A DNA stretch of 64,000 nt from assembly GCF_900162695.1 (NCBI RefSeq), contig NZ_FUIH01000007.1:930001-994000 (forward strand), in the 5' to 3' direction. The notes beneath the pieces were generated by a model that was not told the DNA's origin, searched no databases, and worked only from the letters and a program-made list of their open reading frames with translations. Position numbers and translations under genes: made by a program. This DNA comes from Virgibacillus siamensis. GTDB taxonomy: Bacteria > Bacillota > Bacilli > Bacillales > Amphibacillaceae. Positions 25,088 through 33,610 of the stretch are shown in pieces. Numbering within the stretch: the first letter of the stretch is position 1; each line of letters opens with the position of its first letter.

Positions 25088-26029
25088 ATGGATAAAGTGG
25101 AGACTAATTCTTCACAATTAATTGGCAATGCATCTGCAGCAGGAGACAGTAATGCGTCGCTTTTTTCGGAAATAAAGTCACTAATTAAAGTGGGTATTGT
25201 GAATTCTAATTTGATAACGACTTTTGCCGGATTTTGGCTGGCTTTGTACTTTACCGGTGCGACATTTGCTGCCAATTGGGACATATTTATATTTACGATG
25301 GCTGGCAGTGCACTTGTGATAGCTGGCGGCTGTATTATGAATAACTGGTTCGATGTTGATATTGATCCAATTATGTCGCGCACAAAAAGCAGACCTACCG
25401 TAACAGGGCGCATATCATTAAATAACGCTCTTATATTGGGACTGTCTGCCACCGCAGCAGGCGTCATATTTTTATCATTTGCGACTGTGACGGCGGCTGT
25501 TATTGGTTTTATCGGCTGGTTTACGTATGTAGTGCTATATACGATGTGGTCCAAACGCAAGTATACGCTAAACACGGCAATTGGAAGCATTTCAGGTGCA
25601 GTTCCGCCATTAATTGGTTGGGCAGCAGTTGATCCAGATCTTCATTTAACAGCAATTGTGCTGTTTCTCGTTATGTTTATCTGGCAAACGCCCCATTTTC
25701 TTGCCCTTGCCATGAAGAAGACCGAGGATTATAAAAATGCCGGTATCCCAATGCTCCCTGTTGTACATGGTTTTGGCTTTACAAAACGTCAAATTGTGAT
25801 TTATATTGCGTGTTTGCTGCCGTTACCATTCTATCTTTCAACTTTAGGGACAACATTTCTCGTAATAGCAACGCTCCTGAACATTGGCTGGCTTGCACTG
25901 GGTATTAGTGGTTTTTTCATGAAGAACGACTTGAAATGGGCAAATATGATATTTATTTATTCATTGAATTATCTGACCATCTTTTTTCTGACGATGGTAG
26001 TTGTAACATTCGAGTTCCCCTTAAGCTGA
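25088..26029 (+). CDS. ctaB: protohaem IX farnesyltransferase (haem O synthase)
   Basis: A 313-residue membrane enzyme of the UbiA family that attaches a farnesyl group to haem B. The diphosphate-binding NNWFDVDIDPIMSRT (about residues 87-101) is intact, as are RPTVTGRIS and the later MWSKRKYT loop. I start at the ATG of MDKVETN, placed behind GGGGGGA; the family is about 300 residues. It opens the ctaBCDEF group that builds the caa3 oxidase. Confidence 0.94.
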   Translation: MDKVETNSSQLIGNASAAGDSNASLFSEIKSLIKVGIVNSNLITTFAGFWLALYFTGATFAANWDIFIFTMAGSALVIAGGCIMNNWFDVDIDPIMSRTKSRPTVTGRISLNNALILGLSATAAGVIFLSFATVTAAVIGFIGWFTYVVLYTMWSKRKYTLNTAIGSISGAVPPLIGWAAVDPDLHLTAIVLFLVMFIWQTPHFLALAMKKTEDYKNAGIPMLPVVHGFGFTKRQIVIYIACLLPLPFYLSTLGTTFLVIATLLNIGWLALGISGFFMKNDLKWANMIFIYSLNYLTIFFLTMVVVTFEFPLS

Positions 26030-26098
26030 AAATAGTTCCTTACTTATAACAATTTATGATATAAGGAAAATCACAAAGAGAAAGAGAGGTATGAATAC

Positions 26099-27154
26099 AT
26101 GAAAGGCTGGATGGGTAAATCCCGAATATTTTTTCTGTTGAGCATGTTGGCACTTTTATTGGCCGGATGCGGCAAGGAAAACCTGACCGCTTTAAAGCCA
26201 AAAGGGTATGGTGCTGAAACTTCAATGGATTTAATTCTTTTAACCACTGTAATCATGTTATTCGTTTTTGCAGTTGTTGTATTGGTTTACGTCACCGTAT
26301 TAGTGCGTTTCCGCAAGAAGAAGGGTCAAAAAGATTTCATTCCTAAACAGGTGGAAGGAAATAAAACACTGGAAACAATCTGGACTGTTATTCCAATCAT
26401 TCTGCTGCTTATTATTGCAGTACCGACTGTTATTGCCACGTTTGATCTTGCAGATAATACGAAAGCAAAAGATCATCTGAATGTGGAAGTAACCGGCAAC
26501 CAATATTGGTGGCACTTTAATTACAAGGGACAAAAGATTCAAACCAGTCAGGATTTATATATTCCGGTTGGTGAAAAAGTTTATTTGAACATGAAATCTT
26601 CAGATGTTATTCACTCTTTCTGGGTTCCGTCAATTTCAGGTAAAATGGACGTTAACCCTGCCAATGAAAATACAATGTATATTAAAGCATTTGAAGAAGG
26701 CGTCTATTACGGTAAATGTGCCGAGCTTTGCGGACCTTCACACTCACTGATGGACTTTAAGGTTATTGCAGTCAGTAAAGATGAATTCAATCAATGGGTT
26801 AAGGATATGAAGAATGTAGATCCGAAAGCAAAACCTGAGAGTAAAGTAGCTCAGGAAGGGCAGCAGCTGTTCCAGCAAAATAACTGTATGGGATGTCATG
26901 CGATTGGATCGTCACCAGCTCAAGTTGCACCTAACCTGACAAACTTTGGAGACCGTTCACAAATCGCAGGTATTTTAGACCCAACGAAAGAAAATCTGGT
27001 GAAATGGATCATGGATCCGGAGTCTGTTAAACCAGGCAATAAAATGACCGGTAAATATCCAGATGTATCAAAAGAAGAAGCAAGCAAGATTGCCGAGTAT
27101 TTAATGCAGCTTCAACCATCTGAAATTACACCGGAAGATGCTAAAGAAAAGTAA
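26099..27154 (+). CDS. ctaC: cytochrome caa3 oxidase subunit II
   Basis: A 351-residue lipoprotein (lipobox LLAGC near residue 24) with two membrane helices, an external copper-A domain and a fused C-terminal cytochrome c domain. Copper-A ligands appear in YYGKCAELCGPSHSLM (about 206-217) with an upstream His in VIHSFW. The haem-binding CMGCH lies near 262-266 and an axial Met in NKMTGKYP. The cytochrome fusion defines the caa3 type, which accepts electrons without separate cytochrome c. Confidence 0.96.
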   Translation: MKGWMGKSRIFFLLSMLALLLAGCGKENLTALKPKGYGAETSMDLILLTTVIMLFVFAVVVLVYVTVLVRFRKKKGQKDFIPKQVEGNKTLETIWTVIPIILLLIIAVPTVIATFDLADNTKAKDHLNVEVTGNQYWWHFNYKGQKIQTSQDLYIPVGEKVYLNMKSSDVIHSFWVPSISGKMDVNPANENTMYIKAFEEGVYYGKCAELCGPSHSLMDFKVIAVSKDEFNQWVKDMKNVDPKAKPESKVAQEGQQLFQQNNCMGCHAIGSSPAQVAPNLTNFGDRSQIAGILDPTKENLVKWIMDPESVKPGNKMTGKYPDVSKEEASKIAEYLMQLQPSEITPEDAKEK

Positions 27155-27205
27155 TATTTGTATTAATTTAAATTTATGTGAAACATATAAAAGGAGGTAA
27201 ACGTT

Positions 27206-29059
27206 GTGAGTACAGCAGTTACTCAGAAAAGAAGCTTCGGTGCTGTGTTATGGGACTATTTGACAACTGTCGATCATAAGAAAATAGCACACCTTTACCT
27301 TTTCGGCGGTGGATTATTCTTTATCCTAGGCGGATTGGAAGCAATGGTTATTCGTATACAGCTGATGCAGCCTGAAAACGATTTCGTCAGCGCGGGACTG
27401 TATAACGAGATGATAACTATGCATGGTACAACAATGATCTTTCTGGCAGCGATGCCGTTGATCCTTGGATTGATGAATGCCGCCGTTCCATTGCAAATAG
27501 GGGCGCGTGACGTTGCGTTTCCATTTTTGAATGCATTGGGATTTTGGCTGTTTTTCTTTGGGGGACTTATTCTAAACTGCAGTTGGTTTTTAGGTGGAGC
27601 ACCAGATGCAGGTTGGACTTCGTATGCACCACTATCGACGACATCACCCGGACATGGGGTGGACTTTTATGTCATCGGTCTGCAAATAGCCGGTGCCGGG
27701 ACATTGATTGGTGGTATTAACTTCCTGGTAACCGTTATTAATATGCGTGCACCCGGTATGACATATATGAGAATGCCATTATTCACTTGGTCAACATTTA
27801 TTACAAGCGTACTGATTTTATTCGCATTTCCTGCATTAACAATCGGTTTGTTCCTGCTAATGTTTGACCGGATGTTCGGATCGGCATTTTTCGATGTTTC
27901 ACTTGGTGGTAATGCCATAATTTGGGAGCATTTATTCTGGATTTTCGGCCACCCGGAAGTTTATATCCTAATCCTTCCATTATTTGGTGTATTTAGTGAT
28001 TTATTTTCAACTTTTGCGAAGAAACGTTTGTTTGGTTATACAGCAATGGTTTTTGCTACAATGCTGATTGCATTTCTAGGCTTCATGGTTTGGGCTCACC
28101 ATATGTTTACAGTTGGTCTCGGACCGGTAGCAAACTCTATTTTTGCAATCGCAACAATGGCAATTGCAGTGCCGACAGGTATCAAAATTTTCAACTGGCT
28201 TGCAACCATGTGGGGCGGCCAAATTAAAATTAATTCAGCAATGCTCTGGGCACTCGGATTTATTCCGACATTTACCATTGGTGGTATGACCGGGGTAATG
28301 GTCGCATCTGTTGTTGCCGACTATCAGTATCATGATACGTATTTCGTAGTAGCGCATTTCCACTATGTAATTGTCGGTGGTACCATCTTTGGTATTTTTG
28401 CGGGTCTGCATTACTGGTGGCCAAAAATGTTCGGTCGCATCCTTAATGAGAAATTGGGTTATTTAACCTTCTGGACATTCTTTATTGGTTTCCATTTGAC
28501 ATTCTTCATTCAGCACTTTCTTGGGCTGATGGGAATGCCACGCCGTTATTGGGTATATCAAATTGGATCCGGACTTGACACCGGTAACCTGATAAGTACG
28601 ATTGGTGCCTTCTTTATGGCTTTTGCTGTAATTGTATTCTTTTACAACATCGTTTACACTGCTGTAAAAGGAGAAAAGGCTGTTGATGATCCGTGGGATG
28701 GACGTACACTTGAATGGGCCACCGCATCACCACCGGTCCATTATAACTTTAAGCAAGTTCCGTTAGTTCGCGGATTGGACCCGCTTTGGGTTGAAAAAAC
28801 GGAAGGTAAAGGGACTATGACCCCTGCAGAACCAGTAGGCGATATTCATATGCCAAACGGTTCATTCCTGCCATTCCTGATGAGTCTTGGCTTGTTCGTT
28901 GCAGGCTTTGGATTTATTTACCATATGGATCACAGCTGGGCATACATATTGTTGTTCGGCGGTATGGCAACATTGCTTGGCTGTATGCTGACCAGATCAT
29001 TGAAAGATGATCACGGCTACCATATCCCTAAAGAAGAACTTGAAAGGGAGGCTGACTAA
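27206..29059 (+). CDS. ctaD: cytochrome caa3 oxidase subunit I
   Basis: A 617-residue, 12+ helix catalytic subunit binding haem a, haem a3 and copper B. Key segments are MHGTTMIF (haem a ligand His), WIFGHPEVYILILP (copper-B His and the cross-linked Tyr), WAHHMFTVG, and VAHFHYVIVGG (haem ligands). Start is GTG after AGGAGG. It ends one base before ctaE. Confidence 0.97.
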   Translation: MSTAVTQKRSFGAVLWDYLTTVDHKKIAHLYLFGGGLFFILGGLEAMVIRIQLMQPENDFVSAGLYNEMITMHGTTMIFLAAMPLILGLMNAAVPLQIGARDVAFPFLNALGFWLFFFGGLILNCSWFLGGAPDAGWTSYAPLSTTSPGHGVDFYVIGLQIAGAGTLIGGINFLVTVINMRAPGMTYMRMPLFTWSTFITSVLILFAFPALTIGLFLLMFDRMFGSAFFDVSLGGNAIIWEHLFWIFGHPEVYILILPLFGVFSDLFSTFAKKRLFGYTAMVFATMLIAFLGFMVWAHHMFTVGLGPVANSIFAIATMAIAVPTGIKIFNWLATMWGGQIKINSAMLWALGFIPTFTIGGMTGVMVASVVADYQYHDTYFVVAHFHYVIVGGTIFGIFAGLHYWWPKMFGRILNEKLGYLTFWTFFIGFHLTFFIQHFLGLMGMPRRYWVYQIGSGLDTGNLISTIGAFFMAFAVIVFFYNIVYTAVKGEKAVDDPWDGRTLEWATASPPVHYNFKQVPLVRGLDPLWVEKTEGKGTMTPAEPVGDIHMPNGSFLPFLMSLGLFVAGFGFIYHMDHSWAYILLFGGMATLLGCMLTRSLKDDHGYHIPKEELEREAD

Positions 29060-29060
29060 T

Positions 29061-29681
29061 ATGAGTGATCATTCCTTAAATCCGGAAGTAATGCCGCATG
29101 AACCGGAAAAAGCCACCCTTGAAGGCAAAAATAAATTTCTCGGCTTTTGGTTCTTCCTAGGCGGTGAAACTGTTCTTTTTGCTTGTCTGTTTGGAACGTA
29201 CATTGCATTACGTAATTCAGCAGCGGGCGGACCAACGGAAAGTGAACTGTTCGGTCTGGAACTTGTCTTCTTGATGACGATTCTTCTGCTGACAAGTTCA
29301 TTAACAAGTGTATATGCGGTTTACCATATGAAAAACAACTCGTTTAATAAGATGCAGCTTTGGCTGGGAATTACGGCCTTACTTGGCTTTGGATTTCTTG
29401 CATGTGAACTGTATGAATTTACACATTACATCCATGAATATGGATTTACATTCCGGTCATCAGCATTTGGCTCTGCATTTTATGCACTCGTTGGATTTCA
29501 TGGCGGGCACGTGACATTTGGTCTTTGCTGGTTAATTTCGCTGATGATTCGAAATGCCAAACGCGGTTTGAATCTGTATAATGCGCCTAAATTCTACACA
29601 TTTAGTCTTTACTGGCACTTTATTGACGTAGTATGGGTGTTTATTTTCACAGTAGTTTACCTGATGGGAAAGGTGGGTTAA
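29061..29681 (+). CDS. ctaE: cytochrome caa3 oxidase subunit III
   Basis: A 206-residue membrane protein with five helices and the subunit III segment GFHGGHVTFG followed by YWHFIDVVWVFIFT. It stabilises subunit I. I start at MSDHSLN, preceded by AGGGAGG in the end of ctaD; an earlier in-frame start lies deep in ctaD. Confidence 0.95.
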   Translation: MSDHSLNPEVMPHEPEKATLEGKNKFLGFWFFLGGETVLFACLFGTYIALRNSAAGGPTESELFGLELVFLMTILLLTSSLTSVYAVYHMKNNSFNKMQLWLGITALLGFGFLACELYEFTHYIHEYGFTFRSSAFGSAFYALVGFHGGHVTFGLCWLISLMIRNAKRGLNLYNAPKFYTFSLYWHFIDVVWVFIFTVVYLMGKVG

Positions 29682-29684
29682 TGA

Positions 29685-30008
29685 ATGTCGGAGAACTCAA
29701 ACTCTAATCAGATTAATCCATTTCAAAAAGAAAAAAATAAAGAAGAAATGAAAAAACAACTGATTACTTTTGCTTTAATGATTATCTTCACGTTGATTGC
29801 ATTTGGGATTGTAATCAGTGAAGCGATGGATAAAATGTTTGTCATACCTGTATTGATTATTCTTGCGGTAATCCAGGTAGGCTTCCAATTTTATTATTTC
29901 ATGCATATGAAAGATAAAGATCATGAAATTCCGTCAATCCTAATCTACGGTGGTATTTGGGCAGCAATTCTGACCCTTACAGGATTGGGTGTCATTACTT
30001 GGTGGTAA
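29685..30008 (+). CDS. ctaF: cytochrome caa3 oxidase subunit IV
   Basis: A 107-residue three-helix subunit (prokaryotic cytochrome oxidase subunit IV family) with the motif FQFYYFMHMKDK. It begins 3 bases after ctaE with AGGTGG upstream, and it is followed by a strong terminator, so ctaBCDEF ends here. Confidence 0.93.
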   Translation: MSENSNSNQINPFQKEKNKEEMKKQLITFALMIIFTLIAFGIVISEAMDKMFVIPVLIILAVIQVGFQFYYFMHMKDKDHEIPSILIYGGIWAAILTLTGLGVITWW

Positions 30009-30018
30009 GTTGTAAAAG

Positions 30019-30050
30019 AAGGTCCGGGGCACTGTTCCCGGCCTTTTTTT
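30019..30050 (+). terminator. terminator of ctaBCDEF
   Basis: AAGG-TCCGGG pairs with CCCGG-CCTT with a small mismatch, followed by a run of seven T residues. Confidence 0.8.
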
Positions 30051-30098
30051 GTTTAATGTTAAATGAACCGATTTAAGGACTTCACCCGGTTCATGAAA

Positions 30099-30203
30099 GT
30101 TGATTTTCGGTCGGTGGTGGTTGATATCTTAACCGGGAAGGTCGATAAATGTTGATTAAGAGTTGATATTGTACTGAAGATGGTTGATAATATGAACTGC
30201 GAA
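30099..30203. repeat. GTTGAT hexamers phased at 21 bp upstream of ctaG
   Basis: GTTGAT begins at 30099, 30120, 30162 and 30183, and the one-mismatch GTCGAT at 30141, so five units follow at exactly 21 bp, two turns of B-DNA. An extra GTTGAT sits at 30151, and a decayed ACTGAT at 30204. The bases between hexamers are not conserved. The array lies between the ctaF terminator and the ctaG promoter and contains no gene; it looks like a cooperative protein-binding array. Confidence 0.6.
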
Positions 30204-30270
30204 ACTGATTGTGTTATTTTACATGTCTTACATCCTTTTGTTCCTAAATTGTCACATAAGAAATGCGTGT

Positions 30271-30300
30271 TTGACCCAAAATGCGTTATAATTATAGAAT
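30271..30300 (+). promoter_or_regulatory. candidate promoter of ctaG
   Basis: TTGACC (30271-30276) and TAGAAT (30295-30300) are 18 bp apart, about 25 bases before the start codon. A TATAAT nearby (30287-30292) is too close to this -35 to pair with it. Confidence 0.4.
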
Positions 30301-30324
30301 AATCCATCTATGGAGTGGTTGTTT

Positions 30325-31230
30325 ATGTGGTTGGAAATACAAATTTTCGGATTCCGTGCTTTATGGAGCCCTTTTTATTTTTTGTTTGTTTTGGGATTAG
30401 CATTGCTATATTTTCTTGTTACTGGACCGTATCGGCATAAATTCGGAGGTGGGGAGAAGCCTACCGGTAAACAAAAGTTTTTCTTTTATGCTGCAATGGT
30501 CTTATTGTATGCTGTCAAGGGTGCTCCAGTTGATCTTTTGTCACATATCATGCTGACAGCACACATGATTCAAATGGCTATCTACTACTTAATATTTCCG
30601 ATTTTTATTATTAAAGGTATTCCGAAATGGATATGGGAAAAGATTGTTTATAAACCAGTAGTGAAGCCAATCATTTCATTTTTATCCAAGCCATTGATTT
30701 CACTTTTATTGTTTAATACATTATTTTCGTTGTATCACATGCCTGGGATCTTTGATTTTGCGAAATCATCACAGGTAGCACATACAAGTATTTCATTGAT
30801 AATTTTAGTTGCAGCCTTTATTGTCTGGTGGCCGATTATGTCACCGTTGAAGGAGTTCGATAAGCTGTCACCACTTGCCAAAATATTTTACATCTTTGCT
30901 AATGGTGTCCTGATCACACCTGCCTGTGTATTGATCATCTTTGCGGATGTACCGGTCTATGCAGCATATTCACAGGATGGAGCTTGGATACAGGCGATGT
31001 CATTGTGTGTACCAAACGGTGTTCTGCAAAATATAACATACAGTATTTCAGGACCGGAGATGTTCTCTCCAATGACGACATTGGAGGATCAGCAACTGGG
31101 TGGAATTATTATGAAACTGATGCAGGAAATTACGTATGGAACTATGCTTGGAAAAATATTCTTTGGATGGTTTAATCGGGAGAGTTTACGGGTTGATCCA
31201 ATCCCAACAACGAATTCAAGTGATTATTAA
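30325..31230 (+). CDS. ctaG: caa3 oxidase assembly factor CtaG
   Basis: A 301-residue polytopic membrane protein of the bacillus CtaG family, needed in B. subtilis for copper delivery to the caa3 oxidase. It starts IFGFRALWSPFYF after the first few residues and has conserved His and Met residues such as LSHIMLTAHMIQM. I choose the ATG at 30325, nine bases after GGAG, over the ATG at 30310, which has no ribosome binding site. Confidence 0.92.
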   Translation: MWLEIQIFGFRALWSPFYFLFVLGLALLYFLVTGPYRHKFGGGEKPTGKQKFFFYAAMVLLYAVKGAPVDLLSHIMLTAHMIQMAIYYLIFPIFIIKGIPKWIWEKIVYKPVVKPIISFLSKPLISLLLFNTLFSLYHMPGIFDFAKSSQVAHTSISLIILVAAFIVWWPIMSPLKEFDKLSPLAKIFYIFANGVLITPACVLIIFADVPVYAAYSQDGAWIQAMSLCVPNGVLQNITYSISGPEMFSPMTTLEDQQLGGIIMKLMQEITYGTMLGKIFFGWFNRESLRVDPIPTTNSSDY

Positions 31231-31266
31231 TCGTAGTTTTTATCAAGAAAAGGAGACAGTTCGGAT

Positions 31267-31722
31267 ATGCCATTTCTACCGACAATCAGTACGTTTTTTA
31301 TTATTTTAAGTGCCATCCTGGTAGCTTTCGGATGGAGGTTTATATTGAAAGATAAACCGAAAGCACATAAAAAAACAATGATTGCCGCTGCAATCAGTGC
31401 ATTGCTTTTCTTTATTATTTATGTTTCAAGAACAGCTTTCATAGGGAATACCAGTTTTGGCGGGCCTGAAAGTATCGAAATTTATTATACCATTTTCCTG
31501 ATATTCCACATTTTTTTAGCTACAACCGGTGCTATTTTTGGTGTGGTTACGATAACTTTGGCATTCAAACGCAAAATTAAGATTCATCGAAAAATCGGCC
31601 CTGTTACCAGTATTATCTGGTTCTTCAGTGCATTAACCGGTGTCATGGTTTATTTACTGCTGTATATTATTTATGATGGTGGAACAACGACAAGTATGCT
31701 AAAAGCCATTTTAGGCGGCTGA
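31267..31722 (+). CDS. DUF420 membrane protein (CtaK/YozB type)
   Basis: A 151-residue protein with four membrane helices of the DUF420 family. The B. subtilis member YozB (CtaK) takes part in building the copper-A centre of cytochrome c oxidase together with CtaG. Here it is directly downstream of ctaG in the same direction, which supports that role. Start follows AAAAGGAG. Confidence 0.85.
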   Translation: MPFLPTISTFFIILSAILVAFGWRFILKDKPKAHKKTMIAAAISALLFFIIYVSRTAFIGNTSFGGPESIEIYYTIFLIFHIFLATTGAIFGVVTITLAFKRKIKIHRKIGPVTSIIWFFSALTGVMVYLLLYIIYDGGTTTSMLKAILGG

Positions 31723-31729
31723 AAATAAA

Positions 31730-31797
31730 AGCGCGTGCAGGAGCCAGTAAAGTGTACCCTTTGTAAAGGACATTTTACACTCTCCTGCACGCTTTTT
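31730..31797. terminator. long bidirectional terminator between DUF420 and ytvI-like genes
   Basis: GCGTGCAGGAG (31733-31743) pairs with CTCCTGCACGC (31782-31792), enclosing further pairing (AGTGTA/TACACT), followed by TTTTT on the plus strand and preceded by an A-rich tract for the minus strand. Confidence 0.8.
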
Positions 31798-32854
31798 AAA
31801 TTTTAAATTTCCATCTGATGATGCCTGCTTCTTTAGCCGATTTAAACGCAATAAGGAATAATGGACCTAATATAAAACCGGCTATTCCAATCAGTTTTAC
31901 TCCCAAGAACATCGCAATAAGTGTTGCGAGCGGAGAAAGTCCTATATGCTGGCCCATCACTTTTGGTTCTACCGTTCTTCTGATAGCCAAAAGTATTACA
32001 GCTAGTATTGCCAGTTGGATACCTGTCGCGGTTTCTCCGGCAAGTAACATAAATAATGACCATGGACCAAGTATAATAATGGATCCAATCAATGGGATAA
32101 AATCAATGATCCAGATTATTAATGACATAATGATTGCAGCTTCCGGAGTTATGAAGAATAAACCGATTAGCGACACTACAAAAATAATAATGCTGACCAG
32201 AAATTGTGCTTTGAAAAAACCGAGAATAACATTGGAAAGGCGGGTATTCATGAAGGTTACTTTCTCAGCAGTTTCTTTTGTAAACATGTTGTACATTTTT
32301 TCTTTTACAGCAGGCAGTTCCAGCATAAATAAAAATAAGGCTATCAGGTAAACAAGAAAGCTGATCAGGTACTGCGGAATCATTGAAAAAATCTGAGCAA
32401 TGTTATCAATGGTAATCTTTTCTTTGGCTGTATTACTTAAAGAGGTAAGGTTTGATTCGATACTGCTGGAGACCTGACGGATAAATTCGGGTGGAAGATT
32501 TTTGGTATATTGCTGTACTTCCTCCTCCCAGTCAGCATAAGCGGCATTGACCTTTTGAAAATAGACAGGTACTTCCTCCACAAAATTGACGACCTGTGTG
32601 ACTGCTTTTGTAACGACAAATGTGCCTGTAAGTCCGACTAAAATAATAAACAGGACAAATACAATTATAACCGACGTCTTCCTGCTTATTTTCGTTTTTC
32701 GCTGGAACAGCCGGACAAGTGGATTCAGCATCAAAGCTGTGACTAAAGCAACTAGCAATGGTATTGAAATCGGTAATATAAAGTAACAGAATAGAATAAA
32801 CAGAAGTGTGAAAAAAATCAGAGTCCATTGGCGTTTTGAAATAGATCGGAACAA
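31796..32854 (-). CDS. AI-2E/YtvI-family membrane protein
   Basis: A 352-residue protein with about eight helices and the family blocks IDFIPLIGSIIILGPW and GLSPLATLIAMFLGVKLIG of the AI-2E transporter (PerM-like) superfamily. The sequence is nearest the YtvI subgroup, integral membrane proteins made during sporulation. The substrate is unknown. Start is a TTG about 12 bases after AAGGGAGA, a slightly long spacing, so the exact N-terminus is uncertain. Confidence 0.75.
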   Translation of the reverse strand: MFRSISKRQWTLIFFTLLFILFCYFILPISIPLLVALVTALMLNPLVRLFQRKTKISRKTSVIIVFVLFIILVGLTGTFVVTKAVTQVVNFVEEVPVYFQKVNAAYADWEEEVQQYTKNLPPEFIRQVSSSIESNLTSLSNTAKEKITIDNIAQIFSMIPQYLISFLVYLIALFLFMLELPAVKEKMYNMFTKETAEKVTFMNTRLSNVILGFFKAQFLVSIIIFVVSLIGLFFITPEAAIIMSLIIWIIDFIPLIGSIIILGPWSLFMLLAGETATGIQLAILAVILLAIRRTVEPKVMGQHIGLSPLATLIAMFLGVKLIGIAGFILGPLFLIAFKSAKEAGIIRWKFKI

Positions 32855-32984
32855 GGTGGATAAAAATCTCCCTTCTGCATCAATATCAATATGTACTTAT
32901 TAAAAATATAGCACTAAACTGCTGTTTTGAACAGAATTTGCTGAATACTTATTTTTTATGGAGGGCTATAGGTCGATGATTCCA

Positions 32985-33023
32985 TAAAAAATCAACTGCT
33001 GTATAAATTCCGGCAGTTGATTT
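32985..33023 (-). terminator. terminator of YugN-like gene
   Basis: AAATCAACTGC pairs with GCAGTTGATTT (plus-strand arms about 32989-32999 and 33013-33023); the minus strand continues with a T-run. Confidence 0.75.
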
Positions 33024-33048
33024 CGGATCGTGTAAGGTTACATTCCAT

Positions 33049-33414
33049 TTATTTTGTATAAATTTCAATTTCCTTTTTAACTTTTGATACTAAATCAGCA
33101 GCACGGTTCACCAAATTCTCGGGGAAGTTTTCCTCTTCGCCATATTCAACACCATGCGGGTAGTAATGTTTCCCAAGAAGCGGTGTCATCAGTTTAATCA
33201 CTGCATTGCCGCGATCAACATCACCTTCAACAGCATAACCTTGGATTCGGATGTAATATGTAATATTTTTTTCCTTTGAACTTATTTTGTAATCATATGT
33301 GACACGTTCGTAATCCCATTGTCCCGCGCGAATGAACGCGTGTTTACCCATCAGCCGATCCAGAGGCTTGATATCAACAATAGAGTCTTCAATACCTGTA
33401 TTTTCCAGTCTCAT
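33049..33414 (-). CDS. YugN-like family protein
   Basis: A 121-residue soluble protein with the YugN-type pattern MRLENTGIEDSIVDIKPLDR at the start and GKHYYPHGVEYGE in the second half. Function unknown. The position before ylbC fits ylbA of B. subtilis. Confidence 0.75.
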   Translation of the reverse strand: MRLENTGIEDSIVDIKPLDRLMGKHAFIRAGQWDYERVTYDYKISSKEKNITYYIRIQGYAVEGDVDRGNAVIKLMTPLLGKHYYPHGVEYGEEENFPENLVNRAADLVSKVKKEIEIYTK

Positions 33415-33610
33415 TTTTACACCTCACATTTTTGTACTCACATAACAATAATAGTAAAAAAAAGTGCAAGTTGCAATACATATGGCATATCGAAGGAAAT
33501 GAAGCATGTTTTTCGAATGTTGTATCATAAACTTAATAGAGAAAAAAGTATGTATTCTATTATTTATCATATAGTTAAGTATGGACAATTTGCGAAGAGG
33601 GGAAACTTAT

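Noticed and set aside
31818..32351. 177-codon plus-strand frame opposite the ytvI-like gene
   Set aside because: It is antisense to a membrane-protein gene with clear family motifs and has no plausible start signals.
33514..33582. 22-codon frame starting MFFECC before ylbC
   Set aside because: Short, hydrophobic, ends in AT-rich sequence and lacks further support; likely chance.
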